Of a stretch of DNA of 64,000 nucleotides, positions 35,329 through 44,072 are shown one piece after another. The translations under genes were made by a program, and so were the position numbers. The notes beneath the pieces are model-generated. The model was not told where the DNA came from and ran no database searches. It saw only the letters and a list, made by a program, of their open reading frames with translations. The stretch is from positions 1 through 64,000 of the forward strand of contig JAATFO010000061.1 in the NCBI GenBank assembly GCA_015655145.1, in the 5' to 3' direction. Every line of letters begins with the position of its first letter. Position 1 is the first letter of the stretch. Source of the stretch: Enterobacterales bacterium (GTDB lineage Bacteria > Pseudomonadota > Gammaproteobacteria > Enterobacterales > Enterobacteriaceae).

Positions 35329-36549
35329 ATGATCAACTGGACACCGACCCAGCGCAATGTGGCATTCGCCAGTTTTGCCAGCTGGACGCTGGATGCTTTT
35401 GACTTTTTTATCCTGGTTTTTGTATTAAGCGATCTTGCTGAAAATTTCCATACCAGTATTTCCGAGGTATCCATTGCGATTATGCTAACGCTGGCGGTCC
35501 GCCCGGTGGGGGCATTATTGTTTGGTCGACTGGCGGAAAAATATGGCCGCCGTCCGATCCTGATGGTGAATATCGTATTGTTTTCCCTGTTTGAGTTACT
35601 TTCGGCATGGTCGCCGACATTTGCGGTGTTTCTGATTTTCCGGGTTATTTATGGTGTGGCGATGGGTGGCGTTTGGGGCGTTGCGTCATCACTGGCGATG
35701 GAAACGATCCCGGATCGTTCAAGGGGGCTGATGTCGGGTATTTTTCAGGCGGGTTATCCTTGCGGTTACTTGCTGGCCTCGATCATTTTTGGTCTGTTTT
35801 ACAGCCTGGTTGGCTGGCGGGGAATGTTCCTGATTGGCGCGTTACCGATACTGTTGTTGCCGTTTATCTGGTTTTATGTCCCGGAATCCCCGGTCTGGCT
35901 GGCAGCGCGTGAGCGTAAAGAAAGTTCGGCGTTGTTGCCTGTTATCCGTACCCACTGGAAACTCTGTGTTTTCATGGTGTTATTAATGGCTTGCTTTAAC
36001 TTTTTCAGTCATGGCACCCAGGATTTATATCCGACCTTCCTCAAGGTACAACACCATTTTGATCCCCACACCGTCAGCATTATTGCTATTTGTTACAATA
36101 TTGCAGCCATGCTTGGCGGGATTTTCTTTGGTTCGCTATCTGAAAAAATCGGCCGTAAAAAGGCGATTATCCTGGCCGCGATACTGGCATTACCCATATT
36201 ACCCTTATGGGCATTTTCCAGCGGCTCTCTGGCTATCGGGGTGGGGGCTTTCCTGATGCAATTCATGGTGCAGGGCGCATGGGGTGTGATACCGACCTAC
36301 CTGACCGAACTGGTGCCGGCGAATGCGCGTGCGGTGCTGCCGGGGTTTGTTTACCAACTGGGCAATTTGATCGCCTCGGTGAATGCGACGCTGCAATCTA
36401 AAATTGCGGAAACACACGGCGGCGACTACGGGCTGGCCATGGCTATCATTGCCGGAACCGTCGCGGTATTGATTTGTGTGCTGGTGGCCTTTGGCCGTGA
36501 AACCCGCGGTATTGAGATCTCCGGGGCTGTGGCGTCACCACGGCATTAA
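35329..36549 (+). CDS. MFS carrier of the NanT/Jen-like carboxylate group
   Basis: 406 residues and twelve membrane segments. WTLDAFDFFILVFVL in helix 1, GRLAEKYGRRPIL in the first cytosolic loop and LSEKIGRKKAI in the mirror loop are MFS signatures typical of the sialate/lactate symporter group (SHS). It is shorter than NanT (about 496), which has two extra helices, so a monocarboxylate or dicarboxylate acid is a better guess than sialic acid. It follows the tartrate/D-malate-type dehydrogenase and may import its substrate. Confidence 0.82.
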   Translation: MINWTPTQRNVAFASFASWTLDAFDFFILVFVLSDLAENFHTSISEVSIAIMLTLAVRPVGALLFGRLAEKYGRRPILMVNIVLFSLFELLSAWSPTFAVFLIFRVIYGVAMGGVWGVASSLAMETIPDRSRGLMSGIFQAGYPCGYLLASIIFGLFYSLVGWRGMFLIGALPILLLPFIWFYVPESPVWLAARERKESSALLPVIRTHWKLCVFMVLLMACFNFFSHGTQDLYPTFLKVQHHFDPHTVSIIAICYNIAAMLGGIFFGSLSEKIGRKKAIILAAILALPILPLWAFSSGSLAIGVGAFLMQFMVQGAWGVIPTYLTELVPANARAVLPGFVYQLGNLIASVNATLQSKIAETHGGDYGLAMAIIAGTVAVLICVLVAFGRETRGIEISGAVASPRH

Positions 36550-36562
36550 TTATTCACTGCTA

Positions 36563-37063
36563 TCAATCTGTTACGGGGGATAGTCCCCCGTAATGGCCGG
36601 AACCTTCCTGGCAGACATCGACCCATGTGGCCTGTGTCAGTTCCGCCATTCTGGTGGGTGAAATGCGCACCGCGCTATGTGTTGCGCCCGCGGCCGGCAA
36701 CACTTCGGCAAAGCGCTTCAGCGAGATATCGCAAAACACCGGCAGGGGGTTTTCCAGACCAAACGGGCAGACACCGCCCACCGGATGGCCAGTCCAGTTA
36801 ACCACTTCATCGGTATTCAGCATCCGCGCTTTACTGCCGAATACGGCTTTCAGTTTGCGGTTATCCAGACGGGCATCACCGCGTGTCACCACCAAAATTA
36901 CCTGATCTTTCACTTTAAGTGACAGTGTTTTGGCTATTTGTCCCGCGTCGACATGATGAGCCTGCGCCGCCAGGGCAACCGTTGCCGTGCTTTCGCTCAG
37001 TTCAATGATCTCAATGTCAGGGGATCGCTCAGCAAAAAACTGCCGTACAGACTCCAGGCTCAT
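36563..37063 (-). CDS. YbaK/EbsC-family aminoacyl-tRNA deacylase
   Basis: About 166 residues. The ATG at 37063 has GGAG upstream and matches the family start; the longer frame to 37090 is rejected. Domain signatures are the IAKTLSLKV strand with its lysine, VGGVCPFGL and a late RISP segment. The family hydrolyses misacylated tRNA, as in Cys-tRNA(Pro) by YbaK or Ala-tRNA(Pro) by ProX. This protein looks like the ProX/YeaK group, but the exact specificity is open. Convergent with the MFS gene, its 3' end contains a strong hairpin. Confidence 0.85.
   Translation of the reverse strand: MSLESVRQFFAERSPDIEIIELSESTATVALAAQAHHVDAGQIAKTLSLKVKDQVILVVTRGDARLDNRKLKAVFGSKARMLNTDEVVNWTGHPVGGVCPFGLENPLPVFCDISLKRFAEVLPAAGATHSAVRISPTRMAELTQATWVDVCQEGSGHYGGLSPVTD
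36571..36593 (+). terminator. Strong hairpin inside the 3' end of the deacylase gene
   Basis: TTACGGGGG-ATAGT-CCCCCGTAA is a perfect nine-base stem 21 bases past the MFS stop. It lies within the last codons of the convergent deacylase gene. It probably ends or stabilises the MFS transcript, although no T tract follows. Confidence 0.5.
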
Positions 37064-37206
37064 GTTTTTCTCCAGACGAGGCGAAGGCAATACGCTGCCA
37101 TAACCGACATCATCTGTAAACCGGGAGCGCGGTGAAAAAACGCGGAGCTGCCGAAAACAGGGAAAGTTTCTATTCTTCTACTGCAAAATGATAAAAGTTA
37201 TCATAT

Positions 37207-37225
37207 GATATTGGTAATCATTATC
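37207..37225. promoter_or_regulatory. Fur box
   Basis: GATATTGGTAATCATTATC matches 17 of 19 bases of the Fur consensus. It directly abuts the start of the small membrane protein gene at 37230/37242 and lies 144 bases upstream of the deacylase gene. In E. coli the iron gene fhuF lies in this neighbourhood, so the box may be left over from, or now serve, a different gene. Confidence 0.7.
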
Positions 37226-37229
37226 ACTT

Positions 37230-37526
37230 GTGGTGCCTGCGATGCTGATTGCGATGTTAAGCGCCTGCGGATTGTGGGGAATAAGCTGGATGTGGGGAAA
37301 ACGACTGGATAGTGCCTGGGGTGTGCTGTTGCCGTGCGCCATGATGCCGTTACTGGCATTAATGCATTTCTCATTCACGCAATGGCGTATCTTGATGGTT
37401 ATCGCGCTGTTGATGACCGTGCTGATGCTGTTTCATGAACGTTTGCGGCATTACTTGTTGTTGCCGTCGTGCATTGCTTTAGCGGGCGGTCTGGTGGCGA
37501 TTTCGGTGAATTTCACACCGCAATGA
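37230..37526 (+). CDS. Small membrane protein, DUF1435-like
   Basis: 98 residues from the GTG at 37230, or 94 from ATG 37242. Three hydrophobic segments are visible. Length, composition and position before the tRNA-Leu genes and rsmC suggest the DUF1435 family (YjjZ-like position in E. coli). I know of no function. The Fur box ends only 5 bases before the first possible start, so if the gene uses this promoter its transcript would begin almost at the start codon. Confidence 0.6.
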   Translation: MVPAMLIAMLSACGLWGISWMWGKRLDSAWGVLLPCAMMPLLALMHFSFTQWRILMVIALLMTVLMLFHERLRHYLLLPSCIALAGGLVAISVNFTPQ

Positions 37527-37560
37527 GGACATAACCGGGGAATGCACAGCAGGGACAACG

Positions 37561-37647
37561 TGGTGCGAAGAGAGGGACTTGAACCCTCACGTCCGTAAAG
37601 ACACTAACACCTGAAGCTAGCGCGTCTACCAATTCCGCCACCTTCGC
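37561..37647 (-). tRNA. tRNA-Leu (anticodon CAG)
   Basis: The minus strand gives a full 87-base cloverleaf beginning GCGAAGGTGGCGG and ending GTTCAAGTCCCTC...TTCGCACCA. The acceptor stem GCGAAGG/CTCTTCGC-type pairing, a long class II variable arm and the anticodon CAG are visible. CCA is encoded. It is the second of two identical copies in transcription order. Confidence 0.97.
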
Positions 37648-37677
37648 ATTGAGGTTGTCTTATTCATATCGGTGCAC

Positions 37678-37764
37678 TGGTGCGAAGAGAGGGACTTGAA
37701 CCCTCACGTCCGTAAAGACACTAACACCTGAAGCTAGCGCGTCTACCAATTCCGCCACCTTCGC
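37678..37764 (-). tRNA. tRNA-Leu (anticodon CAG), first copy
   Basis: This copy is identical over 87 bases to the one at 37561-37647, separated by a 30-base spacer. E. coli has three copies (leuQPV) at the equivalent place upstream of rsmC. The pair is probably processed from one transcript that begins to the right. Confidence 0.97.
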
Positions 37765-37938
37765 CGACCTGCAATACTGTACTGTCGCGTATTGCCACCA
37801 CGGAGGCGCATTCTAGAGATTTTCCCGGTGACGTCAACTGATATTTCGTGGCAAGAGAACGATTAGCGTTAAAAGCAACACCTCGCCCGATAACACGCTA
37901 AATGAGCCGCCGCACCAGAAGGATACGCGGTCGGTGTT

Positions 37939-38964
37939 TTACTTTTTACCCCGACCATACAGCGCACGGTAGACCTTGAAGCGTCCGGTTTGCGCCATAA
38001 CTTCATGCTGACCAAACGTTTCGTCCAGCACCCGGGGATAGGGCAAGAAAGCATTAGCCACAATGCGCAGTTCACCGCCATTGTTCAAATGTTTCGCGGC
38101 ACCGCGGATCAGCGTTTGTGCTGCATCCAGGCTGGTTTGTAAACCATCATGAAAGGGTGGGTTGGAGATAATCATGTCGTAACGTGCGGTAATATCGGAA
38201 TAAACCTGACTGGCGAACACCTCGCCCTCCAGGTGATTGGCGGCCAGTGTCGCTTTACTGGCTGCCAACGCGGCGGCGCTGACATCGGTAAGCGTGAGCC
38301 GGACTTTGGGTGAATGGCGCGCCAGCAGCACAGAAAGAACCCCGGCGCCGCAACCGACATCCAAAACTTTACCCCGGGTATGCGGTGTCAATGTGGAGAG
38401 AAGCAGACGGCTGCCGCTATCAAGACCATCGCGACTGAACACGCCAGGTAACGTTTTGATGGTAACCTCATCCAGGTAATATTCTTGCCAGAAGCCGTCG
38501 GCATTAAACACTGGTGACGTTGCCAACTGACCATGATAAAAGCCGCAACGGCGCGCGCTGTCTATTTTGCTCAGTACGGCCCATTCGCTGAGCATACCTT
38601 CAGCGCTGCGCACGCCGCTGCGGTTTTCACCAATGATAAAAATATCGCAGCCAGGCGGCAGCAAAGACAACAGGTTTTGTAACTGAAACAGGGCTTCAGG
38701 CTTATTTTTGGGCCAGTAATAGAGCAGGGTATCACATTCACTGACATTGTCTGGCGTCGCCACCAGGCTAAAGTGTGCGCTTTCGCCCAGCGTGCGGCTG
38801 AGGCGCTGCCAGTGATGATATTGCTGGGTGTGGACTTTACTGTGCACGGTATCCAGTTGCGCCGGCAGATCATCCTGTAGGTCACCGGCGAAGAGTACGC
38901 GGCGTCCAATAAACTCATCTCTGTGGCGTAGAATCACTTCACTCGCCGGGGTAAAAGCGGACAT
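37939..38964 (-). CDS. rsmC: 16S rRNA m2G1207 methyltransferase
   Basis: 341 residues (E. coli RsmC 343). There are two related Rossmann domains. The C-terminal active one has [12 protein letters not shown] (SAM motif I) and NPPFHDG (motif IV). It methylates G1207 of 16S rRNA in the 30S subunit. The ATG at 38964 has AAGGAG seven bases before it. It is divergent from holD, as in E. coli. Confidence 0.95.
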   Translation of the reverse strand: MSAFTPASEVILRHRDEFIGRRVLFAGDLQDDLPAQLDTVHSKVHTQQYHHWQRLSRTLGESAHFSLVATPDNVSECDTLLYYWPKNKPEALFQLQNLLSLLPPGCDIFIIGENRSGVRSAEGMLSEWAVLSKIDSARRCGFYHGQLATSPVFNADGFWQEYYLDEVTIKTLPGVFSRDGLDSGSRLLLSTLTPHTRGKVLDVGCGAGVLSVLLARHSPKVRLTLTDVSAAALAASKATLAANHLEGEVFASQVYSDITARYDMIISNPPFHDGLQTSLDAAQTLIRGAAKHLNNGGELRIVANAFLPYPRVLDETFGQHEVMAQTGRFKVYRALYGRGKK

Positions 38965-39137
38965 CGGATAGCTCCTTAAAAATCAGAGCGCTGATTATAG
39001 TCGTTTGTTGGCGCATGTTCGATGGGTTTGCTAGCATATGGTCGGCATCGTTCACGTTGCTGATGCGTTGGCGCTTTTTCACAACGTGCGCTTGAGTAGA
39101 ATCAGGCCGGTATTTTCAGGGCGCAACAGGAATCATT

Positions 39138-39551
39138 ATGTCATCCAGACGTGACCAATTACTGCAACTGATGGGCATTACCCAGTACACATTGCGCCAC
39201 CCGCGGGCGTTACAGGGGGAAATGGCGATTTCGCTGTCTCCCGCCACGCGTTTGCTGATTGTCGCGGATGTCCCTCCGGCACTGAGTGATCCACTGATTG
39301 GTGATGTGTTGCGGGCGCTGGCAATGCCAGAAACAGCCGTGTTGACAATCACTGTGCAGCAACTGACGATGTTGCCTGAAAACATAACCTGTGCCTGTTG
39401 GTTATTAGGTGCCGAGACACCGCTGACCATCAATGGACCACAACTTAAAACCCCTTCGCTTGAGACGCTCGCGCACGATGCCAGCGCCAGGCGCGCACTC
39501 TGGCAGCAAATTTGTGAACATGAAGTCGATCTCTTTACTCACGACCAATGA
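39138..39551 (+). CDS. holD: DNA polymerase III psi subunit
   Basis: 137 residues, as in E. coli. The N-terminal RRDQLLQLMGITQYTLRHP is a family hallmark and includes the tail that binds the clamp loader. With chi, psi links SSB to the clamp loader. The 3' end overlaps the start of rimI by 32 bases. Confidence 0.95.
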   Translation: MSSRRDQLLQLMGITQYTLRHPRALQGEMAISLSPATRLLIVADVPPALSDPLIGDVLRALAMPETAVLTITVQQLTMLPENITCACWLLGAETPLTINGPQLKTPSLETLAHDASARRALWQQICEHEVDLFTHDQ

Positions 39552-39963
39552 TCTGGCTCAGGCGTTGGTCATTGAGCAACGTAGCCATCTTTTTCCCTGG
39601 TCGGCAAAGACCTTAGCCAGTAATCAGGGAGATCGTTATGTTAATTACCGTTGTGATGTCGCGGGTGTTATGGCCGCGTTCGCCATTACCCACGTGGTGC
39701 TGGATGAAGCCACACTGTTTAACATCGCTGTTGATCCTGACTGGCAACGCACGGGCGTCGGGTACGCGTTATTGTCGCACGTGATTAACGTCCTGCAGCA
39801 GCGTGATGTTCTCGCCTTGTGGCTGGAGGTACGTGCGTCGAATCAAGCCGCGATGGCACTTTATCAGCGACTGGGGTTCAACGAGGTGTCACTGCGTCGT
39901 CATTATTACCCTGCGCTGGATGGCGGACGCGAAGATGCCATCATCATGGCGCTCACACTTTAG
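39520..39963 (+). CDS. rimI: Ribosomal protein S18 alanine N-acetyltransferase
   Basis: 147 residues when begun at the ATG at 39520 (MKSISLLT), matching E. coli RimI (148). The frame extends 29 codons upstream inside holD but that part is not RimI-like. The GNAT acetyl-CoA loop QRTGVGYALL and the late LEVRASNQAAMALYQRLGF are intact. It acetylates the N-terminus of S18. Confidence 0.95.
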   Translation: MKSISLLTTNDLAQALVIEQRSHLFPWSAKTLASNQGDRYVNYRCDVAGVMAAFAITHVVLDEATLFNIAVDPDWQRTGVGYALLSHVINVLQQRDVLALWLEVRASNQAAMALYQRLGFNEVSLRRHYYPALDGGREDAIIMALTL

Positions 39964-40048
39964 TGTTCGGACGGGAAGGTTGGCGGTGCCGAAAATTCTG
40001 CAATTCTTGCCAGTACGGCCGTAAAACTGTTGCGCATAACCGGAGAAT

Positions 40049-40732
40049 ATGATGCTAAAACATTGGGAGTGGATCCTGTTTGATGCCGATGACACTTTAT
40101 TTCATTTCGATGCTTTTGCTGGACTGCAACGGTTGTTTGCCATCTATGATGTCACCTTTACCGCTGATGATTATCACCTCTATCAGGCGCTAAATAAGCC
40201 GCTATGGGTGGAGTATCAAAACGGGGCAATCAGTGCGCTGCATTTACAACGTCAGCGATTTGCCGACTGGGCAAAAAGGCTGGATGTTACGCCGGATACC
40301 CTGAATCAGGGGTTTTTGGCAGCGATGGCGGAACTGTGCCAGCCGCTGGACGGTGCTGTTGACCTGATGAATGCGCTGAAAGGGCATGTCAAAATGGGGG
40401 TAATCACCAATGGTTTTACTGCGTTGCAACAAGCGCGTTTAACACGTACCGGTTTTCTGAGGTATTTCGATCTGTTGGTTATCTCCGAGCAAGTGGGTGT
40501 TGCCAAACCTCACCCGGCTATTTTTGATTATGCCCTGGCGCAGATGGGCTGGCCCGCGCGTGAACGTGTCATGATGGTTGGCGATAATCCGGACTCTGAC
40601 ATTCTTGGCGGCATAAATGCAGGTTTTGCCACGTGCTGGCTGAATGTGGATGGCCGCCTTCAACCGGCGGGTATTGAGCCAGACTGGCAGGTGGCCTCTT
40701 TACACGAATTGCAAACTATTCTTACTGCTTAA
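40049..40732 (+). CDS. yjjG: Pyrimidine nucleotidase (HAD family)
   Basis: 227 residues (E. coli 225). The HAD motif [12 protein letters not shown] provides the nucleophile and acid aspartates. Motif II is ITNGFT, motif III a lysine in GVAKPHP, and motif IV GDNPDSD. YjjG dephosphorylates non-canonical pyrimidine nucleotides such as dUMP and 5-fluoro analogues and so protects DNA. In E. coli prfC follows; here about 920 bases of spacer and the T6SS cluster follow instead. Confidence 0.93.
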   Translation: MMLKHWEWILFDADDTLFHFDAFAGLQRLFAIYDVTFTADDYHLYQALNKPLWVEYQNGAISALHLQRQRFADWAKRLDVTPDTLNQGFLAAMAELCQPLDGAVDLMNALKGHVKMGVITNGFTALQQARLTRTGFLRYFDLLVISEQVGVAKPHPAIFDYALAQMGWPARERVMMVGDNPDSDILGGINAGFATCWLNVDGRLQPAGIEPDWQVASLHELQTILTA

Positions 40733-41654
40733 CTGTATAAAATCAGATTTTATGGATTTTTATCCGGTGATAATTTTTATTTGCCACAATTAATCTTAAT
40801 TTGTTGTTTCAAACCCGCCTCATATCCTGCCTGTCCTGTTAAGGGATTCCTGTGGCCTCTCCTGGGCGCCGAACAATACCAATGTAAAAAAAAGTTTTAT
40901 GAATTTTTTAATATCACCAAACGTCATTTCAGCAAAAAATGAGAGTATTCGTACAGATTTTTTGAACTTTTGTCAGATTATTCTTATGGTGTTGCTAAAA
41001 ACTGGAGAAAATTTATACACTCGAGTATAGATAAGTTTTTCTTAAGTTTCTTGCCGTTATTTACAACCGTTGAATTATTGCAAAGACTCTGTAAACTTGC
41101 GCAAATCATCATTTTAATCGCATTTTTCTCATGAGTGGGCATCATCTCGTCGGCTCGTGCGGTAGCTATGGTGTAAAGAGTTGAATTTAATTGCATGAAT
41201 TTAAAGTAATTATATTTTTGTTGCTGTTATGGAGTGTGTCTTTATCGGATGGGTGCGGTTTTGTGTAATCTTTATTGATCAGATATGTTTACTAAAAAAA
41301 TAAAAGGCTTCGACCTTTAAAAACAGATTTTTGTATCTGAAAATTGCACTGTTAGGGTGCAAACCATTAAGCGTAAGGCCCTTTTTCTGCCATTTTGAGT
41401 AAGGTTGTTCAGGGTTATCTTTCTTTCCGATTTTGATACAGATAAATCTGACTACTATAGCTTTGCGCGAGGGTGCTGAGCTTTAGCGGCGAACTTATTT
41501 GGCTACCGACTGGCCCTGTTTCATGTTGCTGCGCACATCTGTGTGCTGTTCCGCAATCCGCCAGCGGTTGGCTTGAATGTGTTTTCTTACTCACTGTGAA
41601 GCGTGATCTTCTGCGGCATGTCACCTTTTTAAGCTAACTTCAATGAGGAACAGA
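40733..41654. other. Long AT-rich spacer, control region of the T6SS cluster
   Basis: About 920 bases without a supportable gene. Just after yjjG, ATAAAAT-CAG-ATTTTAT and GGAT-TTTT-ATCC could end its transcript. The middle is very AT-rich, fitting silencing by H-NS. A 70-codon minus-strand frame at 40984-41196 has no features. The T6SS promoter should lie in the last 300 bases; I see no sigma-54 motif. Confidence 0.45.
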
Positions 41655-42152
41655 GTGAAACGTCGAATCACATTAAGTCTGCTATTTGTCTTATGCATCG
41701 CGGGATGTAAAACACCGCCCCCGCCTCCCGGGGATGACACCCTTGTTTCCAGTACGGTTGAAGGCGTCACTCTGACGTATCGTCATGCCATCACTCCGCC
41801 CACGCACTTCACTGAGATTAATGAAGCGTACCGTGCGTTGTATCATGCTTCGGTCATGAGCCGTCCTGACTTTGGCGGTAAGGTGGTGAGCTATCTCGAT
41901 AATGGTCAACCTTATACGGTGTTGGGTCAGGTAGAAGATAACTGGCTGGCTGTCGCAGGAAAGGATCAGGCGGAGCTGATTGGTTATGTCTCGGCGCAGG
42001 CGCTGGTAAAAAACGATCTCTATGACAAAACGCTGAAAGCAGATCAGCGTCGTAAGCGTGTGCGCGCCGCAGTGAAAAAAACCTGTGTCACGGTGGATGG
42101 TAAAGGTCAGGCGTGTCAAAACACCAATAACGGCACCTGGATTATTGACTGA
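41655..42152 (+). CDS. SH3-domain lipoprotein at the head of the T6SS cluster
   Basis: About 165 residues. GTG at 41655 is the better start because GAGGAA lies five bases before it; ATG 41643 is the alternative. The lipobox IAGC is followed by KTPPPPPG, a proline-rich linker. A bacterial SH3-like region is seen around GKVVSYLDNGQPYTVLGQ. It ends with two cysteines near the C-terminus (KTCVTVDGKGQAC). A similar lipoprotein stands first in several Serratia/Dickeya-type T6SS clusters, to my memory. Function unknown; an envelope anchor or peptidoglycan contact next to TssJ is plausible. Confidence 0.7.
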   Translation: MKRRITLSLLFVLCIAGCKTPPPPPGDDTLVSSTVEGVTLTYRHAITPPTHFTEINEAYRALYHASVMSRPDFGGKVVSYLDNGQPYTVLGQVEDNWLAVAGKDQAELIGYVSAQALVKNDLYDKTLKADQRRKRVRAAVKKTCVTVDGKGQACQNTNNGTWIID

Positions 42153-42175
42153 ACATATTCCTGTAAGGGAACCCG

Positions 42176-42691
42176 ATGCTAAACAGCGTCTCCTTTGGGC
42201 GCCTGAGAAATCAGGCGTTTTTACTGGCATTACTCACCTTGCTGGTGGGATGCCTGTCTTCCTCACGCAGCGTTCCAGCTAATTACAGCCTGTTATTTCA
42301 GGCGCATCCGCAGATAAATGACGCTTCTCCCCTCAAAATCAGAGTGTTATTGCTGAAATCGGATGCTGACTTTATGGCAGCGGATTTTTATTCGTTGCAG
42401 AACAATGCGCAAAATGTACTGGGCACCAACCTGCTCAACAGTGATCAGTTTTTCCTGATGCCAGGCCAACTCAATAAAAAAATAACCGGACAAAGCACTC
42501 TGGATGCCCGTTACATCGGCATCATGGCCGAATATCAATCGCTCGATGGTAAAACGTGGCGTTTGTCGCTACCGCTGCCGGCGCCGAGTGAAAGCAGCGT
42601 CTATAAAATCTGGCAATGGTCGCCGGATGAATTAAAGGCTGAAATCATCGCGGATATTCGCGGTGTCCGTGTGGTGAATGAACGGGACTAA
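42176..42691 (+). CDS. tssJ: T6SS outer-membrane lipoprotein
   Basis: 171 residues. Signal sequence with lipobox LVGC and mature beta-sandwich domain of the TssJ type (usual length 155-180). PLKIRVLLLKSDADFMAADF is the characteristic first strand and loop. AAGGGA lies before the ATG. TssJ is the outer-membrane anchor of the TssJLM membrane complex. Confidence 0.92.
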   Translation: MLNSVSFGRLRNQAFLLALLTLLVGCLSSSRSVPANYSLLFQAHPQINDASPLKIRVLLLKSDADFMAADFYSLQNNAQNVLGTNLLNSDQFFLMPGQLNKKITGQSTLDARYIGIMAEYQSLDGKTWRLSLPLPAPSESSVYKIWQWSPDELKAEIIADIRGVRVVNERD

Positions 42692-42715
42692 GTGTCTGAA
42701 AATGGAAAGCCATTT

Positions 42716-44059
42716 ATGAACAGAGCAGAAAAGGTGGTATGGACCGAAGGTATGTTCTTGCGTCCGCACCATTTCCAGCAATCCGAACGTTATCTGCAAA
42801 GTACCCTCTGTGCATGGGGAACGGCGCAACGTCCCTACTTGTGGGGGTTTCTTGATATTGAATTTGATGAAGCCATGCTACGTCAGGGGAAAGTGGCGCT
42901 GACCTCCGCCAGTGGATTGCTACCTGACGGCACCTATTTTTCCTTTCGTGATCCGCAGCAGGCGCCAGTTCCGCTGGCGATCGCCGATAATCAAAGCAAT
43001 GTCAATGTGGTATTGGCCTTACCCGCCCGACGCGGCGGACGCGAAACGGTTATTTTCAGTGAAGCGGCCGATTCGCTGGCGCGTTATGTCAGCTTCGAAC
43101 AAGACGTCGATGACTTCAATGCTATGTCGGTGGGGGCGGCGGCAGTGCAGTTTGGCAAGTTGCGGCTGAAATTAATGCTGGAAAGTGAGTTATCCGCCGA
43201 ATGGACCGCCATTGGCGTGACGCGTGTCATTGAGAAGCGCAGCGATAATCAGTTACGCCTTGATAATCATTATATTCCGCCGTTATTGAATCTCATCGCC
43301 AATGCATCGCTGTGCGATTACCTCACCGATATGCAAGGATTGTTGGAACAACGCAGCCAGCAGATTAGCCAGCGCTTACAACAGCCGGGGCGTTTCAATA
43401 CCGCCGACATGGTGGACTTCATGTTACTGGCGCTGATTAATCATCATATTGGTGAGGTCAGCCACTTAAAAAGTGTGCCGTTGTTGCACCCGGAACAGCT
43501 TTATCGTCACTGGCTGGCATTTGCCACTGAACTGAGTACTTACACTCCCCAGCGCGCGCCTGAATCCCAACTCCCGGTTTATGATCATGACAATCTGGCC
43601 TGGTGTTTCAGCAAGCTGATGCTGATGCTACGGCAGGGATTATCGCTGGTGATGGAAGAAAATGCCATTCAATTGCTGCTCACCGAACGTTCGCACGGCC
43701 TTAATGTGGCGACGGTACCGGAAACCGCCATGCTTCGCCAGTTCGGCTTTGTCCTGGCGGTACGGGCGGATGTGCCGAGCGATGCGTTACACACTTATTT
43801 CCCGGCGCAGATGAAGGTCGCGCCGGTGACCAAAATTCGCGATCTGGTACAACTGCAATTACCCGGAATGGTGCTGCGTTCTATGCCCACGGCACCACCG
43901 CAAATTCCCTGGCACGCAGGTTACAACTATTTCGAGCTGGAGAAAGGCGGGGAATTGTGGAAGGAAATGGAAAAATCCGGCGCCTTTGCGTTACATCTTG
44001 CCGGCGAATTTCCTGGGCTCGATATGGAATTCTGGGCAATTCGCAGTCAGTCAGTTTGA
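42716..44059 (+). CDS. tssK: T6SS baseplate-membrane adaptor
   Basis: About 447 residues when begun at ATG 42716 (MNRAEKVVWTEG), with GGAAAG upstream; the GTG at 42692 would add eight. WTEGMFLRPHHFQQ is the standard TssK N-terminus. TssK trimers join the baseplate (TssFG) to TssL-TssM. It is cytoplasmic. Confidence 0.95.
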   Translation: MNRAEKVVWTEGMFLRPHHFQQSERYLQSTLCAWGTAQRPYLWGFLDIEFDEAMLRQGKVALTSASGLLPDGTYFSFRDPQQAPVPLAIADNQSNVNVVLALPARRGGRETVIFSEAADSLARYVSFEQDVDDFNAMSVGAAAVQFGKLRLKLMLESELSAEWTAIGVTRVIEKRSDNQLRLDNHYIPPLLNLIANASLCDYLTDMQGLLEQRSQQISQRLQQPGRFNTADMVDFMLLALINHHIGEVSHLKSVPLLHPEQLYRHWLAFATELSTYTPQRAPESQLPVYDHDNLAWCFSKLMLMLRQGLSLVMEENAIQLLLTERSHGLNVATVPETAMLRQFGFVLAVRADVPSDALHTYFPAQMKVAPVTKIRDLVQLQLPGMVLRSMPTAPPQIPWHAGYNYFELEKGGELWKEMEKSGAFALHLAGEFPGLDMEFWAIRSQSV

Positions 44060-44072
44060 AACGTAAGAATGA

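Noticed and set aside
35329-36549. Naming the MFS carrier nanT
   Set aside because: It is about 90 residues shorter than NanT, lacks the two extra helices, and no sialic-acid genes are linked to it with confidence.
37561-37764. Two identical blocks as a possible CRISPR or phage att duplication
   Set aside because: Each block is a complete tRNA-Leu with CCA; the duplication is an ordinary tRNA array.
40984-41196. 70-codon minus-strand frame before the T6SS cluster
   Set aside because: AT-rich spacer DNA with no ribosome binding site or conserved motif.
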